Positions 7,933 through 16,431 of a stretch of DNA of 29,739 nucleotides are shown in pieces (the first letter of the stretch is position 1; each line of letters begins with the position of its first letter). Origin of the DNA: an uncultured Propionibacteriaceae bacterium (GTDB lineage Bacteria > Actinomycetota > Actinomycetes > Propionibacteriales > Propionibacteriaceae); assembly GCA_937988865.1 (NCBI GenBank), contig CALKHV010000072.1:1-29739 (forward strand), written 5' to 3'. The translations under genes were made by a program, and so were the position numbers. The notes beneath the pieces are model-generated. The model was not told the origin of the DNA, ran no database searches, and saw only the letters and a list, made by a program, of their open reading frames with translations.

Positions 7933-9393
7933 TCACTTGGTTACAGCGCCTGGGGTGAGGTGGCTGTCCATGTCTTCCAGGGATTGCCCCTTGGTCTCGG
8001 TGACGAGTTTCGAGACGAAGATGAACGACAGAATCGCGCAGGCGGCATAGAAGCCGTAGGCCAGGCCGAGGGAGAAGTCCTTCATGGCCGGGAAGCTCAC
8101 GGTGATCAGCCAGTTGGCGACCCACTGCCCGCCTGCCGCCAGGGACAGGGCGGCGCCGCGGATGCGGTTGGGGAACATCTCGCCGAGGAGCACCCAGACG
8201 ACCGGGCCCCACGACATGCCGAAGGCGACGATGAACAGGTTCGCTGCGACAAGCGCGATCGGGCCGGCAGCACCTTCGAGGACCGGCTTGCCGGCTGCGT
8301 CGACGCCGGCCGTGCCGAAGATGAACGCCATGGTTCCCAGGGTGATCGCCATGCCGGCCGAGCCGATGAGCAGCAGTGGCTTGCGCCCGAACCGGTCGAC
8401 GGAAGCGATCGCGATGAGGGTGGTCGCGATGTTGACAATCGCCCCGATGACCGTGATGACGAACGAGCCACTCTCGGAGAAGCCCACGGCCTGCCAGAGG
8501 ATGTTGGAGTAGTAGAAGATGACGTTGATCCCGACGAACTGCTGGAACACCGACAGCGCCAGTCCGACCCAGACGATCGGGTACACCTTGCCGAACGGGC
8601 TCTTGAGGTCGGACCACGACGGCGGCTTGTCACGGTCGAGGCTGCGCTGGATGCGGTCGATGGTGAGCTCGAGGTTCTTTTCGCCAAGCAGAGCCGTGAG
8701 GATTTTGCGCGCCTCGGGAATGCGGTGCTTGGACACGAGATAGCGGGGGGACTCCGGGATCGTCAGTGCCAGGAGGCCGTAGGCGATAGCCGGGATGACC
8801 ATGGCGATGAACATCCACCGCCACGCCTCCATACCGAGCCAGAGCATTTCTCCGGCTCCACCGGCCATCTGGGCCAGGATGAAGTCGACCAGGAGTGACA
8901 GGAAGATGCCGGTGACGATCGCCAGTTGCTGCAGCGATCCGAGCCGGCCGCGAATGTGGGCCGGGGAGATCTCGGCGATGTAGGCCGGCGCGATGACCGA
9001 GGCGACCCCGACACCAATGCCGCCCACGATACGGAAGATGATCAACGTCGTGAGGTTGGGCGCAATCCCGGTCCCGATCGCGCTGACGAAGAAGAGGACC
9101 GCAGCGATCTTCATGACCGTAAGCCGACCGATCCGGTCGGCCAGACGACCGGCACTCAACGCTCCTCCCGCGGCACCCAGCAGCGCGGAGGCAACGGCAA
9201 AGCCCAAGACCGCGGGGGCCACGTCGAACTGATGCTCAATGGAGGCCACGGCGCCGTTGATCACGGCGCTGTCGTAGCCGAACAGGAAGCCGCCGAGGGC
9301 GGCGACTGAGGCGATCCTCACGACGCCCTTGACGGACCCGTTGTGATCGTCGAGGTAGGACTCCTCATTGGTAAACGAACCGTGCTCGCTCAT
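7933..9393 (-). CDS. Sugar porter (SP) family MFS sugar/H+ symporter
   Basis: An inner-membrane proton-coupled sugar importer of 486 residues with twelve predicted helices. Family motifs are in order: GGFLFGYDSAVINGA in helix 1, AGRLADRIGR after helix 2, RIVGGIGVGVAS and PAYIAEISPAHIRGRLGS in helices 4-5, PESPRYLV after helix 6, FQQFVGINVIFYYSN in helix 7, VDRFGRKPLLL after helix 8, and TETKGQSLEDMD at the C-terminus. Length is normal. The ATG at 9393 has GGAAGGG 5 bases upstream; the frame continues 13 codons further up without support. It is the first gene of the sugar operon and faces a 165-bp promoter region. The transported sugar is presumably the substrate of the GH65 phosphorylase. Confidence 0.92.
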   Translation of the reverse strand: MSEHGSFTNEESYLDDHNGSVKGVVRIASVAALGGFLFGYDSAVINGAVASIEHQFDVAPAVLGFAVASALLGAAGGALSAGRLADRIGRLTVMKIAAVLFFVSAIGTGIAPNLTTLIIFRIVGGIGVGVASVIAPAYIAEISPAHIRGRLGSLQQLAIVTGIFLSLLVDFILAQMAGGAGEMLWLGMEAWRWMFIAMVIPAIAYGLLALTIPESPRYLVSKHRIPEARKILTALLGEKNLELTIDRIQRSLDRDKPPSWSDLKSPFGKVYPIVWVGLALSVFQQFVGINVIFYYSNILWQAVGFSESGSFVITVIGAIVNIATTLIAIASVDRFGRKPLLLIGSAGMAITLGTMAFIFGTAGVDAAGKPVLEGAAGPIALVAANLFIVAFGMSWGPVVWVLLGEMFPNRIRGAALSLAAGGQWVANWLITVSFPAMKDFSLGLAYGFYAACAILSFIFVSKLVTETKGQSLEDMDSHLTPGAVTK

Positions 9394-9514
9394 CTGCACC
9401 CTTCCGAAAGGGCCCCACCAGGGATCGCCCAATCACCGGAGGCGTGCTCGTCACCGGCGACAAGCGACCCGGCGTGGCCGGGACGACGTCATTGTCGTGA
9501 GTTCGACGAGGGTC

Positions 9515-9543
9515 AGTTAATCGACTCCACAGCGGATTGACAA
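9515..9543 (-). promoter_or_regulatory. Candidate promoter and operator of the sugar operon
   Basis: On the minus strand TTGTCA (9543-9538), 17 bases, then TTAACT (9520-9515) form a plausible -35/-10 pair about 120 bases before the symporter ATG. The nonamer GATTGACAA (9535-9543, plus strand) overlaps the -35 box and recurs upstream of the ROK gene, so it may be part of the repressor site. By-eye call. Confidence 0.35.
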
Positions 9544-9558
9544 GAGGTGAACGAAACT

Positions 9559-10758
9559 TTACGAGATCGCCGCAGTTGTGTTCATGTTGTGAACATCAGG
9601 AGGGCTGGCGCTTGCTCTCATCGCCAGCAACGCGGCGCCGACCACGTGGGTGTGCGCCCCCAGGGCTGCTAACTCGATCGTCAACGATGCCGTGGCAGTG
9701 GGGATGCCCTGCCGGCGCACCACCTCACGGATCGGCGCGAGAAGGAAATTGCCGGCCTGCGCCAGCTCCCCACCGATCAGGATGCGTTCTGGGTTGAAGA
9801 CGTTGCAGACATTCGCCAGGGCCACCCCGACGTGCCTTCCGGTGTCCGAGAGCACCCGAGCGCACGCGGCGTCACCGCCCTCCGCGAGCCGGACAACCTC
9901 AGCGATGCTCAGATCGGGCCCACGGACGGGCTCCAAGAGGTTGACCACAGCTCGGGCGGCCACCATCGTCTCCAGGCACCCGCGGTTGCCGCACCGACAG
10001 ACGCGACCGAACTCGTCCATGGTCGTGTGGCCGATCTCGCCGGCGATGCCCTGCCTGCCGCGATACAGCTCACCACCCAGGATCAGCCCGGCGCCCACAC
10101 CCTCGGACAGCTTGATGTAGGCCAAGCTCTCCAACCCACGACCGGCCCCCCACGCGTGCTCGGCCAGCGCACCCAGGTTCGCGTCGTTGTCGACGACGAC
10201 GGGCAGCCCCACGCGGGAGGAGACCAGCTCCGCGATGTCTACATCCACCCAGCCCGGCAGGATCGACGGGGCGGCCACGCGTCGGGTCTCGCTGTCGATC
10301 GGCGTGGGCACACCCATCCCCACCCCGATCAGGCCGTCCGGACGCATACCGCTCTCCTCGAGGAGACTCGCGAACGAGCCCGTGATGAGATCAGCTGCGT
10401 CCAGGGCGGCCAGGTTGTGAGGGATGTCGTGACGACGCTCCGCCTGAACCTCGCCCGCCCGACTGACCAGGGCGACGGTGATGTGGCGGTGGCCGACGTC
10501 GATACCCATGGCCAGGCCGCTGCCTTCGTCCATCCGCAGCAGCCGGGCCCGGCCCGCGCGGCCCACCACGGTCAGGACCCGGTCGGCCACCAGCTCACGC
10601 ACGATGTTGGACACCGTGGCCGGGGCCAGCCCAGTGCTTCGCGCCAGGTCCGCCTGGCTCAGCTCCTCGCCGGTCTCCAGCAAGACCAGCAGCCGTCGCC
10701 GGTTGGCCCGGCGCAGGGCCGATGGCGAACCGGACTGAGCATTGTCGATTACGCCCAT
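9559..10758 (-). CDS. ROK-family transcriptional regulator
   Basis: A sugar-responsive repressor of the NagC/XylR type, 399 residues. The N-terminal winged helix-turn-helix (about 18-75) includes LSQADLARSTGLAPATVSN (33-51). The ROK sugar-binding domain follows, with GIDVGH (85-90), VVDNDANLGALAEHAWGAG (188-206) and the zinc site His244 plus CRCGNRGC (254-261). The DxGxT phosphate loop is altered to DVGHR, consistent with a regulator rather than a kinase. The start ATG at 10758 has GGAGGG 7 bases upstream. It has its own promoter region and lies just upstream of the symporter in the same direction, so it most likely represses the sugar operon and itself until the imported sugar binds. The effector is unknown. 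Confidence 0.9.
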   Translation of the reverse strand: MGVIDNAQSGSPSALRRANRRRLLVLLETGEELSQADLARSTGLAPATVSNIVRELVADRVLTVVGRAGRARLLRMDEGSGLAMGIDVGHRHITVALVSRAGEVQAERRHDIPHNLAALDAADLITGSFASLLEESGMRPDGLIGVGMGVPTPIDSETRRVAAPSILPGWVDVDIAELVSSRVGLPVVVDNDANLGALAEHAWGAGRGLESLAYIKLSEGVGAGLILGGELYRGRQGIAGEIGHTTMDEFGRVCRCGNRGCLETMVAARAVVNLLEPVRGPDLSIAEVVRLAEGGDAACARVLSDTGRHVGVALANVCNVFNPERILIGGELAQAGNFLLAPIREVVRRQGIPTATASLTIELAALGAHTHVVGAALLAMRASASPPDVHNMNTTAAIS

Positions 10759-10843
10759 GCCTAGCCCTCCTCGAGTCCGAAGCCACAGGTTACCCGCGGC
10801 GGCCCTCGTCACGGCGGCCTTGCTGGAGTGGAGGCAATTCCGC

Positions 10844-10874
10844 AGCCGTAGTGACCGCGAACACTTTGTCAATC
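10844..10874 (-). promoter_or_regulatory. Candidate promoter/operator of the ROK gene
   Basis: A perfect minus-strand TTGACA (10872-10867) lies 109 bases before the ROK start; the -10 region (TACGGC/ACGGCT) is weak. The GATTGACAA nonamer here (10874-10866, minus strand) is the same as in the sugar operon promoter, suggesting a shared operator. Confidence 0.3.
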
Positions 10875-11057
10875 GTCGCCGCATCGCGACATCTGTCGGG
10901 GCGCGGGGCGCAGTCGCCGTGGGACCGTCCGTAGCGACAGACCCAACTCATCAGCCGCGGTGCGCATCAGACCAGGTGCCTTGTCAGCACCAGCTACGAG
11001 CAGGGCGACGAAAGTCCTGTCGACGCTAAGGATCTCAAGCGGGAAAGGTGCGCTCAT
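10869..11057 (-). pseudogene. Remnant of a TniA/TnsB-like transposase helix-turn-helix region
   Basis: The minus frame encodes MRTAADELGLSLRTVPRRLR just before a stop. This matches the helix-turn-helix of the intact TnsB nearby, VAAAGLGLSLRTVQRRLRRF (109-128), and the preceding FVALLVAGAD resembles its VFAALLESRS. The DNA also aligns, for example CCCAnnnCnnCAGCCGC in both. Everything downstream of the RRLR motif is missing. It looks like a decayed fragment of a second, diverged transposase gene of the same class, left by an earlier insertion or rearrangement inside the element. No product is expected. Confidence 0.5.
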
Positions 11058-11202
11058 GGGCTGTTTTTGCGGGTGAGGCGGACATAGGCAGGGAACCTCG
11101 ATCTGGCCGATGGTTGGATGCCGCACGCGAGGGTGGGCCACACGCAATGTATCCACGCTGGGGCGTCGTCGCACCTCGTTGTTCGTGGAGGGCGCCAAGT
11201 CG

Positions 11203-11511
11203 TCATCCTCGCCGCATGCCTCGTCGGGGTGGTTTCTGTGGTTCGGAAGGCGCGCCGTGGAGGCCCCAGTCGACGTCTCCGCTGGGGGTGAGTTCGCGGC
11301 CGTCGAGCATGGATGTGTGGCGCAATTGTCGGCGCACGATCGGGTCGACGTGTGAGTGGTCCTGGTGAAGGCCTTCGAGGGCTCGCACGGTGGCTTTCAC
11401 GGTCGGGAGCAGTGGCGCCAGGGCGTCGGGGTGGGTGATGCCGTACATGGCCTCGAGGTGTGCTGCGATGTGGTCGTCCAGGACGACGCTCCAGTGTTCG
11501 GCCAGGCTCAA
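11203..11511 (-). CDS. Hypothetical small protein downstream of tniQ
   Basis: I do not recognise this 102-residue ORF. It begins at TTG 11511 with a strong GGGAGG ribosome site 5 bases upstream; no ATG or GTG is available between there and the upstream in-frame stop. The product is mostly helical-looking (EHWSVVLDDHIAAHLEAMYG, then ALAPLLPTVKATVRALEGLH) with an Arg/Pro-rich end (PPRRGMRRG). It is in the same direction as the tns operon, about 108 bases after tniQ, so it may be a transposon accessory gene. A chance ORF in GC-rich DNA remains possible. Confidence 0.4.
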   Translation of the reverse strand: MSLAEHWSVVLDDHIAAHLEAMYGITHPDALAPLLPTVKATVRALEGLHQDHSHVDPIVRRQLRHTSMLDGRELTPSGDVDWGLHGAPSEPQKPPRRGMRRG

Positions 11512-11619
11512 GGAGACCTCCCTGGCCAGCGCGGCTTGCTGGTCCCCCTCGGGGACGGGGAGTTGCGGGAGAGCTTCCCGGCCGGGGGCGCTGAGTGAGG
11601 CGCCGCCGGGGGTTCCCCT

Positions 11620-13401
11620 TCAAGGGGGTTGCCAGGTCAGGGGCTCGTCGGTGCCTTGGCCGGTGGCGCGGGCGAGGTAGTCGGCGGTGGCGGTCAGGAA
11701 ACGCACCAGCGCCGGGTCCCTCAACGCTGCGACGTGGATGCCTTCGTCGTCGTGGTAGAGGTCGGGGTTGAGCAGTGTGCCCTCGGTGGGGACGGTCAGG
11801 CGCAGGTCGCCGCCGGTGTAGACAGACCAGGCGAGCTCGGTAAGCAGGTGGGTGCTGACCCAGCCGTGGACCGGGCCCAGAATGCTGCGGGCGTGGTTGA
11901 CTGCCGCGACCAGCAGGGTGTGGTCGGCGGCGATCCAGCGGCGGGCCTGGTAGTCGATCGGTGGCGGGCTGTCTTCGAGGACGGTCGCGAGCTCGTCGAG
12001 GCGGCGGAGCACGGCGGGCCAGGCGTCGATGTGTTTGAAATGGCGAACCAGGTTGGGTGGGTGGGTCGCGAACGCTGCGGGCAGGCCGAGGTCGACGGCG
12101 ATGAGCCGCCAGGGGCGGGTGCTGCCGACCTTGGCCAGGAGCATGCTTGCGACGGCCCGGCCCCGGTAGTCGTGGTCGGCCACCCACGGGGAGACCAGCC
12201 CGGGCCACAGTTGTTGCGGGATCCACGCGAGCTGCGTCGCGCCCAGTGCGGGGACGCCTGGCTCTGGTGAGGCGGGGGACGGGTAGCGGGGGTGGCCACT
12301 GCCGGTGCGGAAAACAAGTTGGCTGCTCGCCGGAAGGTGCCCGCTGAGGGACGCGAACCGGGTCGCGGCGAGCAGCCGGTTGCGCGGACGCAGGGTCAGG
12401 ACGTGGTCGGGGCCGATCGGGGTGGCTTGCCCGTCCGGGTGCAGCAGTCGGTGCCGGGCTGCGGCCGCGGCGGCGGTGTGGGCGCCGGGCTGCTCGAGCA
12501 CGTCCCGCGCCGCCTGCAGCCGGAACAGAAGGTCCTGAGGGGCACGGTCGGGCCGGGTCAGGTGGATGGACCCGCCCGAATTCTCGACGACGAGTTCCAA
12601 GGCGGCATCGAACAGGTCGCGGGCTGTTGTCTCGAAGCCACAGGCCCCGGTGGCGTGCTCCGGGTCGGTGTGGGCACGAAGGGCCAAGTCGACGATCCAC
12701 TCCTGCAACCGTGCACTGTCTTCGTCGACCTTGCCTACCGGCACCTCGCGCAGGTCCTGCCCGCAGATGTCGTAGCGGGTGCGCGGGGTGTGCTGCCCGG
12801 GTGCGGCCTCGCTGCACATCCAGGGCGGGGTGTCGTGGGTCATCCAGGCGGTAGTGGTGAACCGGGCCTGCCGGCAGAGGTGGCAGCGGCGTCTGAGGAG
12901 TCGCCGGTGCCGGGTGCACGCCACCAACAAGGGTGCCGTCCAGGCCTGGAGCCAGACCCCGTCGGACTCGGCCAAGCAGGACGGGCAGAAGCGGGAGCGG
13001 ACCGGTTTGACCTCCTTGCCCCCGTGGTAGTCGGTTAGGTACCGGGCCACCTGCGACGTCAGCGCCGCAGCGACGCCGTCGCTGCTGGGTGGCGGGGGCA
13101 GCACGTCGACGCCGGCTGCCGCGGCCAGAGTGTCGGCGTGCCGGGTGAGGTGGCGCTCTGCGCGGTCGGCGGGCGAGGCCGTGACGCCCGCGCCGAGCTC
13201 GGCCAGCAGGTGCGAGACCGGCAGCCGGTACCGGTATGCCCACCGCACCAGCCACGACGCGAGCTGCTCGTCGTCCTCGGGGGCCACCGCCAGGGGCAGC
13301 CGGTTGATGTCGTACCCGCCGGGGATCAGGCGAGCCGACCCTCGGCCCTTCCGGGGTCGGCGGGCGGGGTCAGGCGCTGTGGGTGAGTTGCTCAGCGGCA
13401 T
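11620..13401 (-). CDS. tniQ: TniQ family (TnsD-like) target-selection protein
   Basis: TniQ/TnsD proteins recognise the target and hand it to the TnsC ATPase. The 593-residue protein opens with the TniQ domain (LPLAVAPEDDEQLASWLVRW, 35-54) and has the zinc-finger pattern FCPSCL (138-143), a Cys162/His165 pair and CHLC (173-176), followed by Cys196 and Cys213 that may form another metal site. At about 590 residues it is longer than minimal TniQ of transposons such as Tn5053 and closer to site-specific TnsD, suggesting a sequence-recognising C-terminal region (inference). The ATG at 13401 overlaps tnsC by 32 bases. A short palindrome, CCCCTTGAAGGGG on the minus strand, covers its stop codon. 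Confidence 0.85.
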   Translation of the reverse strand: MPLSNSPTAPDPARRPRKGRGSARLIPGGYDINRLPLAVAPEDDEQLASWLVRWAYRYRLPVSHLLAELGAGVTASPADRAERHLTRHADTLAAAAGVDVLPPPPSSDGVAAALTSQVARYLTDYHGGKEVKPVRSRFCPSCLAESDGVWLQAWTAPLLVACTRHRRLLRRRCHLCRQARFTTTAWMTHDTPPWMCSEAAPGQHTPRTRYDICGQDLREVPVGKVDEDSARLQEWIVDLALRAHTDPEHATGACGFETTARDLFDAALELVVENSGGSIHLTRPDRAPQDLLFRLQAARDVLEQPGAHTAAAAAARHRLLHPDGQATPIGPDHVLTLRPRNRLLAATRFASLSGHLPASSQLVFRTGSGHPRYPSPASPEPGVPALGATQLAWIPQQLWPGLVSPWVADHDYRGRAVASMLLAKVGSTRPWRLIAVDLGLPAAFATHPPNLVRHFKHIDAWPAVLRRLDELATVLEDSPPPIDYQARRWIAADHTLLVAAVNHARSILGPVHGWVSTHLLTELAWSVYTGGDLRLTVPTEGTLLNPDLYHDDEGIHVAALRDPALVRFLTATADYLARATGQGTDEPLTWQPP

Positions 13402-14437
13402 TGTCGACCGGGACGGAGGCGAGCAGGTCGGCATCGAGGACCTCGGTGCCGGTGGAGATCGCGCGGGCGCAGGCGCGGTCGAGCAGGGTGGTCAGCGACC
13501 CGATCCGGCCTTGGGTGCGCTGGTGCAGCATCTGAGCGTGTTTGGTAAGCATTCCTGGCCGTGCCCCGGCCAGCTTGTAGTGCGGTTCGAGGGTTGCCAG
13601 GAGAGTGGACCAGGCGCGGGCGCCGGCGTCGGTGGTGGTCCCGAACGGGACGACCGGGCAGCGGGTGGCCCGGCGGCTGGTCTGTGCCAGGACGGTGTCG
13701 GCGCCGAGCAGGCCCTCGTCGAAGAACCGCCGCTCCCGCAGGCCGACGCCGACGTAGATGAACGTCACCGGCAGCTCGTTGGCCAGGCCCTTGAGATGGT
13801 TTGACACCTCGGTGCCGTGGCGCCCGGCGAAGTCGACGAAATGCAGCTCGTCGATCACGATCAGGCGGGTGTCACAACTGGCGACGCAGTCGATCGCCAA
13901 CGCGGTCAGCTCGGTGCGGGACCCTCGCCGGGCCGCGGGGTGCCCGTAGAACTCCAGCAGCTTCTGGTTCAGGCCTTTGAGGGTGATGCCGTCGGTGAGG
14001 GTAACGAACGCCACCGGCAGCCGCTGGTCCCCGTCAGCGGTGGTGGGGCCGTGCCGGCGATAGATCCGCCGGTGGAAGTCGCGGGCGTAACGGGTTGCGA
14101 TGGTCGTCTTGCCCAGGTGGGGTTCGGCGTCGATGACCACGGAGCCGCGCAGCTTGTCGGCGTCGCGGCGGTTGGAGGCCATCACGTCGTCGATGATCTG
14201 GTAGGCCGCCTCGAGCTGCTGGGTGCGCACGGTCGGCGGGTTGGCGTTCCAGACGTTCCTGGCCTCGGCGTAGTCCTCGTGTTCCTCGGAGCTCAGGTGC
14301 GCCATCTCGGCTGCGGTCAGGGTCGGAAAGTCCGCTCGTGGGGCCGTGTTGACGAAGGCGTCCCACCCAGCCTTGCGGGAAAGCTGGAACAGGGCGGTGT
14401 CGTGCACCGTCAACCATTGGCTCCACGGGTTGGTCAT
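13370..14437 (-). CDS. tnsC: TnsC/TniB-like AAA+ transposition ATPase
   Basis: This ATPase assembles on target DNA and connects target recognition by TniQ with the transposase. The 355-residue product has a Walker A region VIDAEPHLGKTT (101-112), Walker B RLIVIDELHFVD (191-202) with Asp196/Glu197, and LPVTFIYVGVGL as a likely sensor 1 segment just after residue 220. The P-loop is slightly unusual: the first glycine of GxxxxGKT is alanine (AEPHLGKT), while GKT is intact. The ATG at 14437 overlaps the tnsB stop by 4 bases (ATGA), implying coupled translation. Length fits TniB/TnsC proteins. Confidence 0.9.
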   Translation of the reverse strand: MTNPWSQWLTVHDTALFQLSRKAGWDAFVNTAPRADFPTLTAAEMAHLSSEEHEDYAEARNVWNANPPTVRTQQLEAAYQIIDDVMASNRRDADKLRGSVVIDAEPHLGKTTIATRYARDFHRRIYRRHGPTTADGDQRLPVAFVTLTDGITLKGLNQKLLEFYGHPAARRGSRTELTALAIDCVASCDTRLIVIDELHFVDFAGRHGTEVSNHLKGLANELPVTFIYVGVGLRERRFFDEGLLGADTVLAQTSRRATRCPVVPFGTTTDAGARAWSTLLATLEPHYKLAGARPGMLTKHAQMLHQRTQGRIGSLTTLLDRACARAISTGTEVLDADLLASVPVDNAAEQLTHSA

Positions 14438-16431
14438 TCGTCGAACACCTCCAACACCCCGCTGTCCGGGTGTTCGGCGTAGTACCGCTCGAAGACATCC
14501 AGGTCGTCCGGGTGGTCGGGGGTCGCGTCCTGGCGGACCTGCCGGGCGGTGAGCAGGTCGATCACGCCCGGGAGCGAGGCCCGATCGGCGACGTCGTCGG
14601 CCTCGTTGTCGCTGCTGCTGGGTTGGGTCGCGAGCCGGATCGCGAGGTTGCGTTCTCGCCGGCCAAGGACCTCTTCGCGGCTCCACCGCACGAGGAGGTC
14701 TTCGACGGCCTGCTGAGGGTCGACATGACGGTGCTCCGTGACGCTGATGCGACGCGTGTAGTTGGCGGCGTCCCTACTGAACGGTGCGTTGATGCCCGCG
14801 GCCAGGCGCCACTCCAGTCGGTGCCAAGTCTTGTCGGATGGGTCCTGGATGTAGACGGCGCGCACGTCGTCGATGTCGACGAGGATGGGCCACTTCCCGG
14901 GGTGCGCGCCGCCATGGTCTGACTTGTGGCCTCGGTACGGGTTCAGGCCTGCTCCGTCGTATCGGCGGCCGTCGACGTCCACGCCGTAGTGGTGGATCTG
15001 GCGCCAGGCCACCTCCATGAGTTCGTACCGGAGGTCCTGCGCCGCGGGCAGGCGCAGGAGCCCGGACACGGCGATGCCTCGGTTGAACATCTCCTGCGGA
15101 GAGAGGTCGACCTTCGGCAGCAGGGGGTCACGCAGCCCCGCGTGAGCCCGGACGTGGTACACCTCGCCCACCCACTCGCGGATCAGTTGCTCGAGCTCGG
15201 TGACGTAATAGAACGCGCCGTTCTCGACGTCCTTGCCACGGGAGGCGATGTGCTCCCCCTTGTATCCGGTCAGCTTGTCCAACAGGGATTGGCGCAACGT
15301 CCTGAAGAACCGCTCCATGGCTGCCTTGTCGGTCGGCTTGTCCGGGATCGCCGGCTGCACCGAGATCCCGAGCCTGCGGCACACCCCCATGGTGTGTTCG
15401 GAGACGTACACCTTGCCGTGGTCGATGACGATCGTGTCCGGCAGCACCCCGACCGAGCCGAGAACGACGTGCTCAGGGACGCCGGCGTATGGGCCGGTCG
15501 GGGAGCCCGGCCGGTGGCCCCACTGCTGCGGGGTCAGGCATTGCAGCAGCACGCCCGCGACATCGGCCGACTTTGCCGCGACCGGGCGCAATCGGATCCC
15601 CTTGATGCCGCGGTCGTACAGGTCCATCGCCACGGTCAGTTCGGTGTTGACCCAGCGCATTGTCACCGGCTCCATTGCGAACACGTCCAGCTTGTAGCCA
15701 TCCATCAGCACGTACTCGCCGGGTCGGGTTGGGCGCAATTGTCCCAGCACCCCCTGTGGACGCTTGGCGACCGACCGGCGCCTCGGTGCGTCGCCGAACG
15801 TGTATCGGCCCGCATCCAGCTCAAGCACGCGCTCGTAGGCGATCGACCTGGACGGCGCGACCCCCTCTGGCACCGATTCCAGGAAGGTCCGGTTCGTTTC
15901 CCTGATGACAGTCTGTTGGGAGGGCGTGGATCGGTTCGTGTACCTCGACAGAACCTCGACACAGGCTGCGTCCCAGCGTGGATCGACACTGCGCCTGGAC
16001 TCCTTCAGAAGCCGCTCATCGATCAGACCGGCCGGACCCAGCTGATCGAATCGGCGCAGTCGACGCTGGACTGTGCGCAACGAGAGGCCCAGTCCGGCAG
16101 CCGCTACATGCAGAGGTTGAGCGTCGTCGTTGGCAGAGCGCGACTCGAGCAGCGCAGCGAAGACTCCGACCTGCGCCTCGAGTGCCGCGCGTTGCTTTGC
16201 TGTCAGGGAGGCCAGCACCACCGCCGATAGTTGCCCATCGATTGACGCGTCATGCTCACTCTGATCGAGCGCGGACGCCCCGGCGATCAGATCCGGTATC
16301 GCTGCTGTCCGGTGTCGTCCGTCACTTCCTTGCAGGCGTACCGCCTCGCCGCCGACGTCGCAGACGGTCCAGACCTCCCCGTCGAACCACAATTGGGCCC
16401 CGATCCTGGCCTCAAGCACGGCAGCGGTCAT
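14434..16431 (-). CDS. tnsB: TnsB/TniA-like DDE transposase
   Basis: The strand-transfer transposase that binds the element ends and joins them to target DNA. The 665-residue protein has an N-terminal end-binding region with the helix-turn-helix GLGLSLRTVQRRLRRF (113-128), then an rve/RNase H-like core. Acidic residues fit the DDE triad: Asp244 (or Asp249) in YVLMDGYKLDVF, Asp337 in TIVIDHGKVYVS, and Glu373 in DKAAMERFFRTL. A Mu-type C-terminal beta-barrel and tail follow. Length is typical of TniA/TnsB. The ATG at 16431 overlaps the tnsA stop by 4 bases. Binding sites for this protein are expected in the repeats at both element ends. Confidence 0.93.
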   Translation of the reverse strand: MTAAVLEARIGAQLWFDGEVWTVCDVGGEAVRLQGSDGRHRTAAIPDLIAGASALDQSEHDASIDGQLSAVVLASLTAKQRAALEAQVGVFAALLESRSANDDAQPLHVAAAGLGLSLRTVQRRLRRFDQLGPAGLIDERLLKESRRSVDPRWDAACVEVLSRYTNRSTPSQQTVIRETNRTFLESVPEGVAPSRSIAYERVLELDAGRYTFGDAPRRRSVAKRPQGVLGQLRPTRPGEYVLMDGYKLDVFAMEPVTMRWVNTELTVAMDLYDRGIKGIRLRPVAAKSADVAGVLLQCLTPQQWGHRPGSPTGPYAGVPEHVVLGSVGVLPDTIVIDHGKVYVSEHTMGVCRRLGISVQPAIPDKPTDKAAMERFFRTLRQSLLDKLTGYKGEHIASRGKDVENGAFYYVTELEQLIREWVGEVYHVRAHAGLRDPLLPKVDLSPQEMFNRGIAVSGLLRLPAAQDLRYELMEVAWRQIHHYGVDVDGRRYDGAGLNPYRGHKSDHGGAHPGKWPILVDIDDVRAVYIQDPSDKTWHRLEWRLAAGINAPFSRDAANYTRRISVTEHRHVDPQQAVEDLLVRWSREEVLGRRERNLAIRLATQPSSSDNEADDVADRASLPGVIDLLTARQVRQDATPDHPDDLDVFERYYAEHPDSGVLEVFDE

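Noticed and set aside
11054..13255. Minus-strand ORF of 733 codons, Arg/Pro-rich
   Set aside because: It is an off-frame shadow of tniQ; composition is low-complexity and zinc-finger motifs are only in the tniQ frame.
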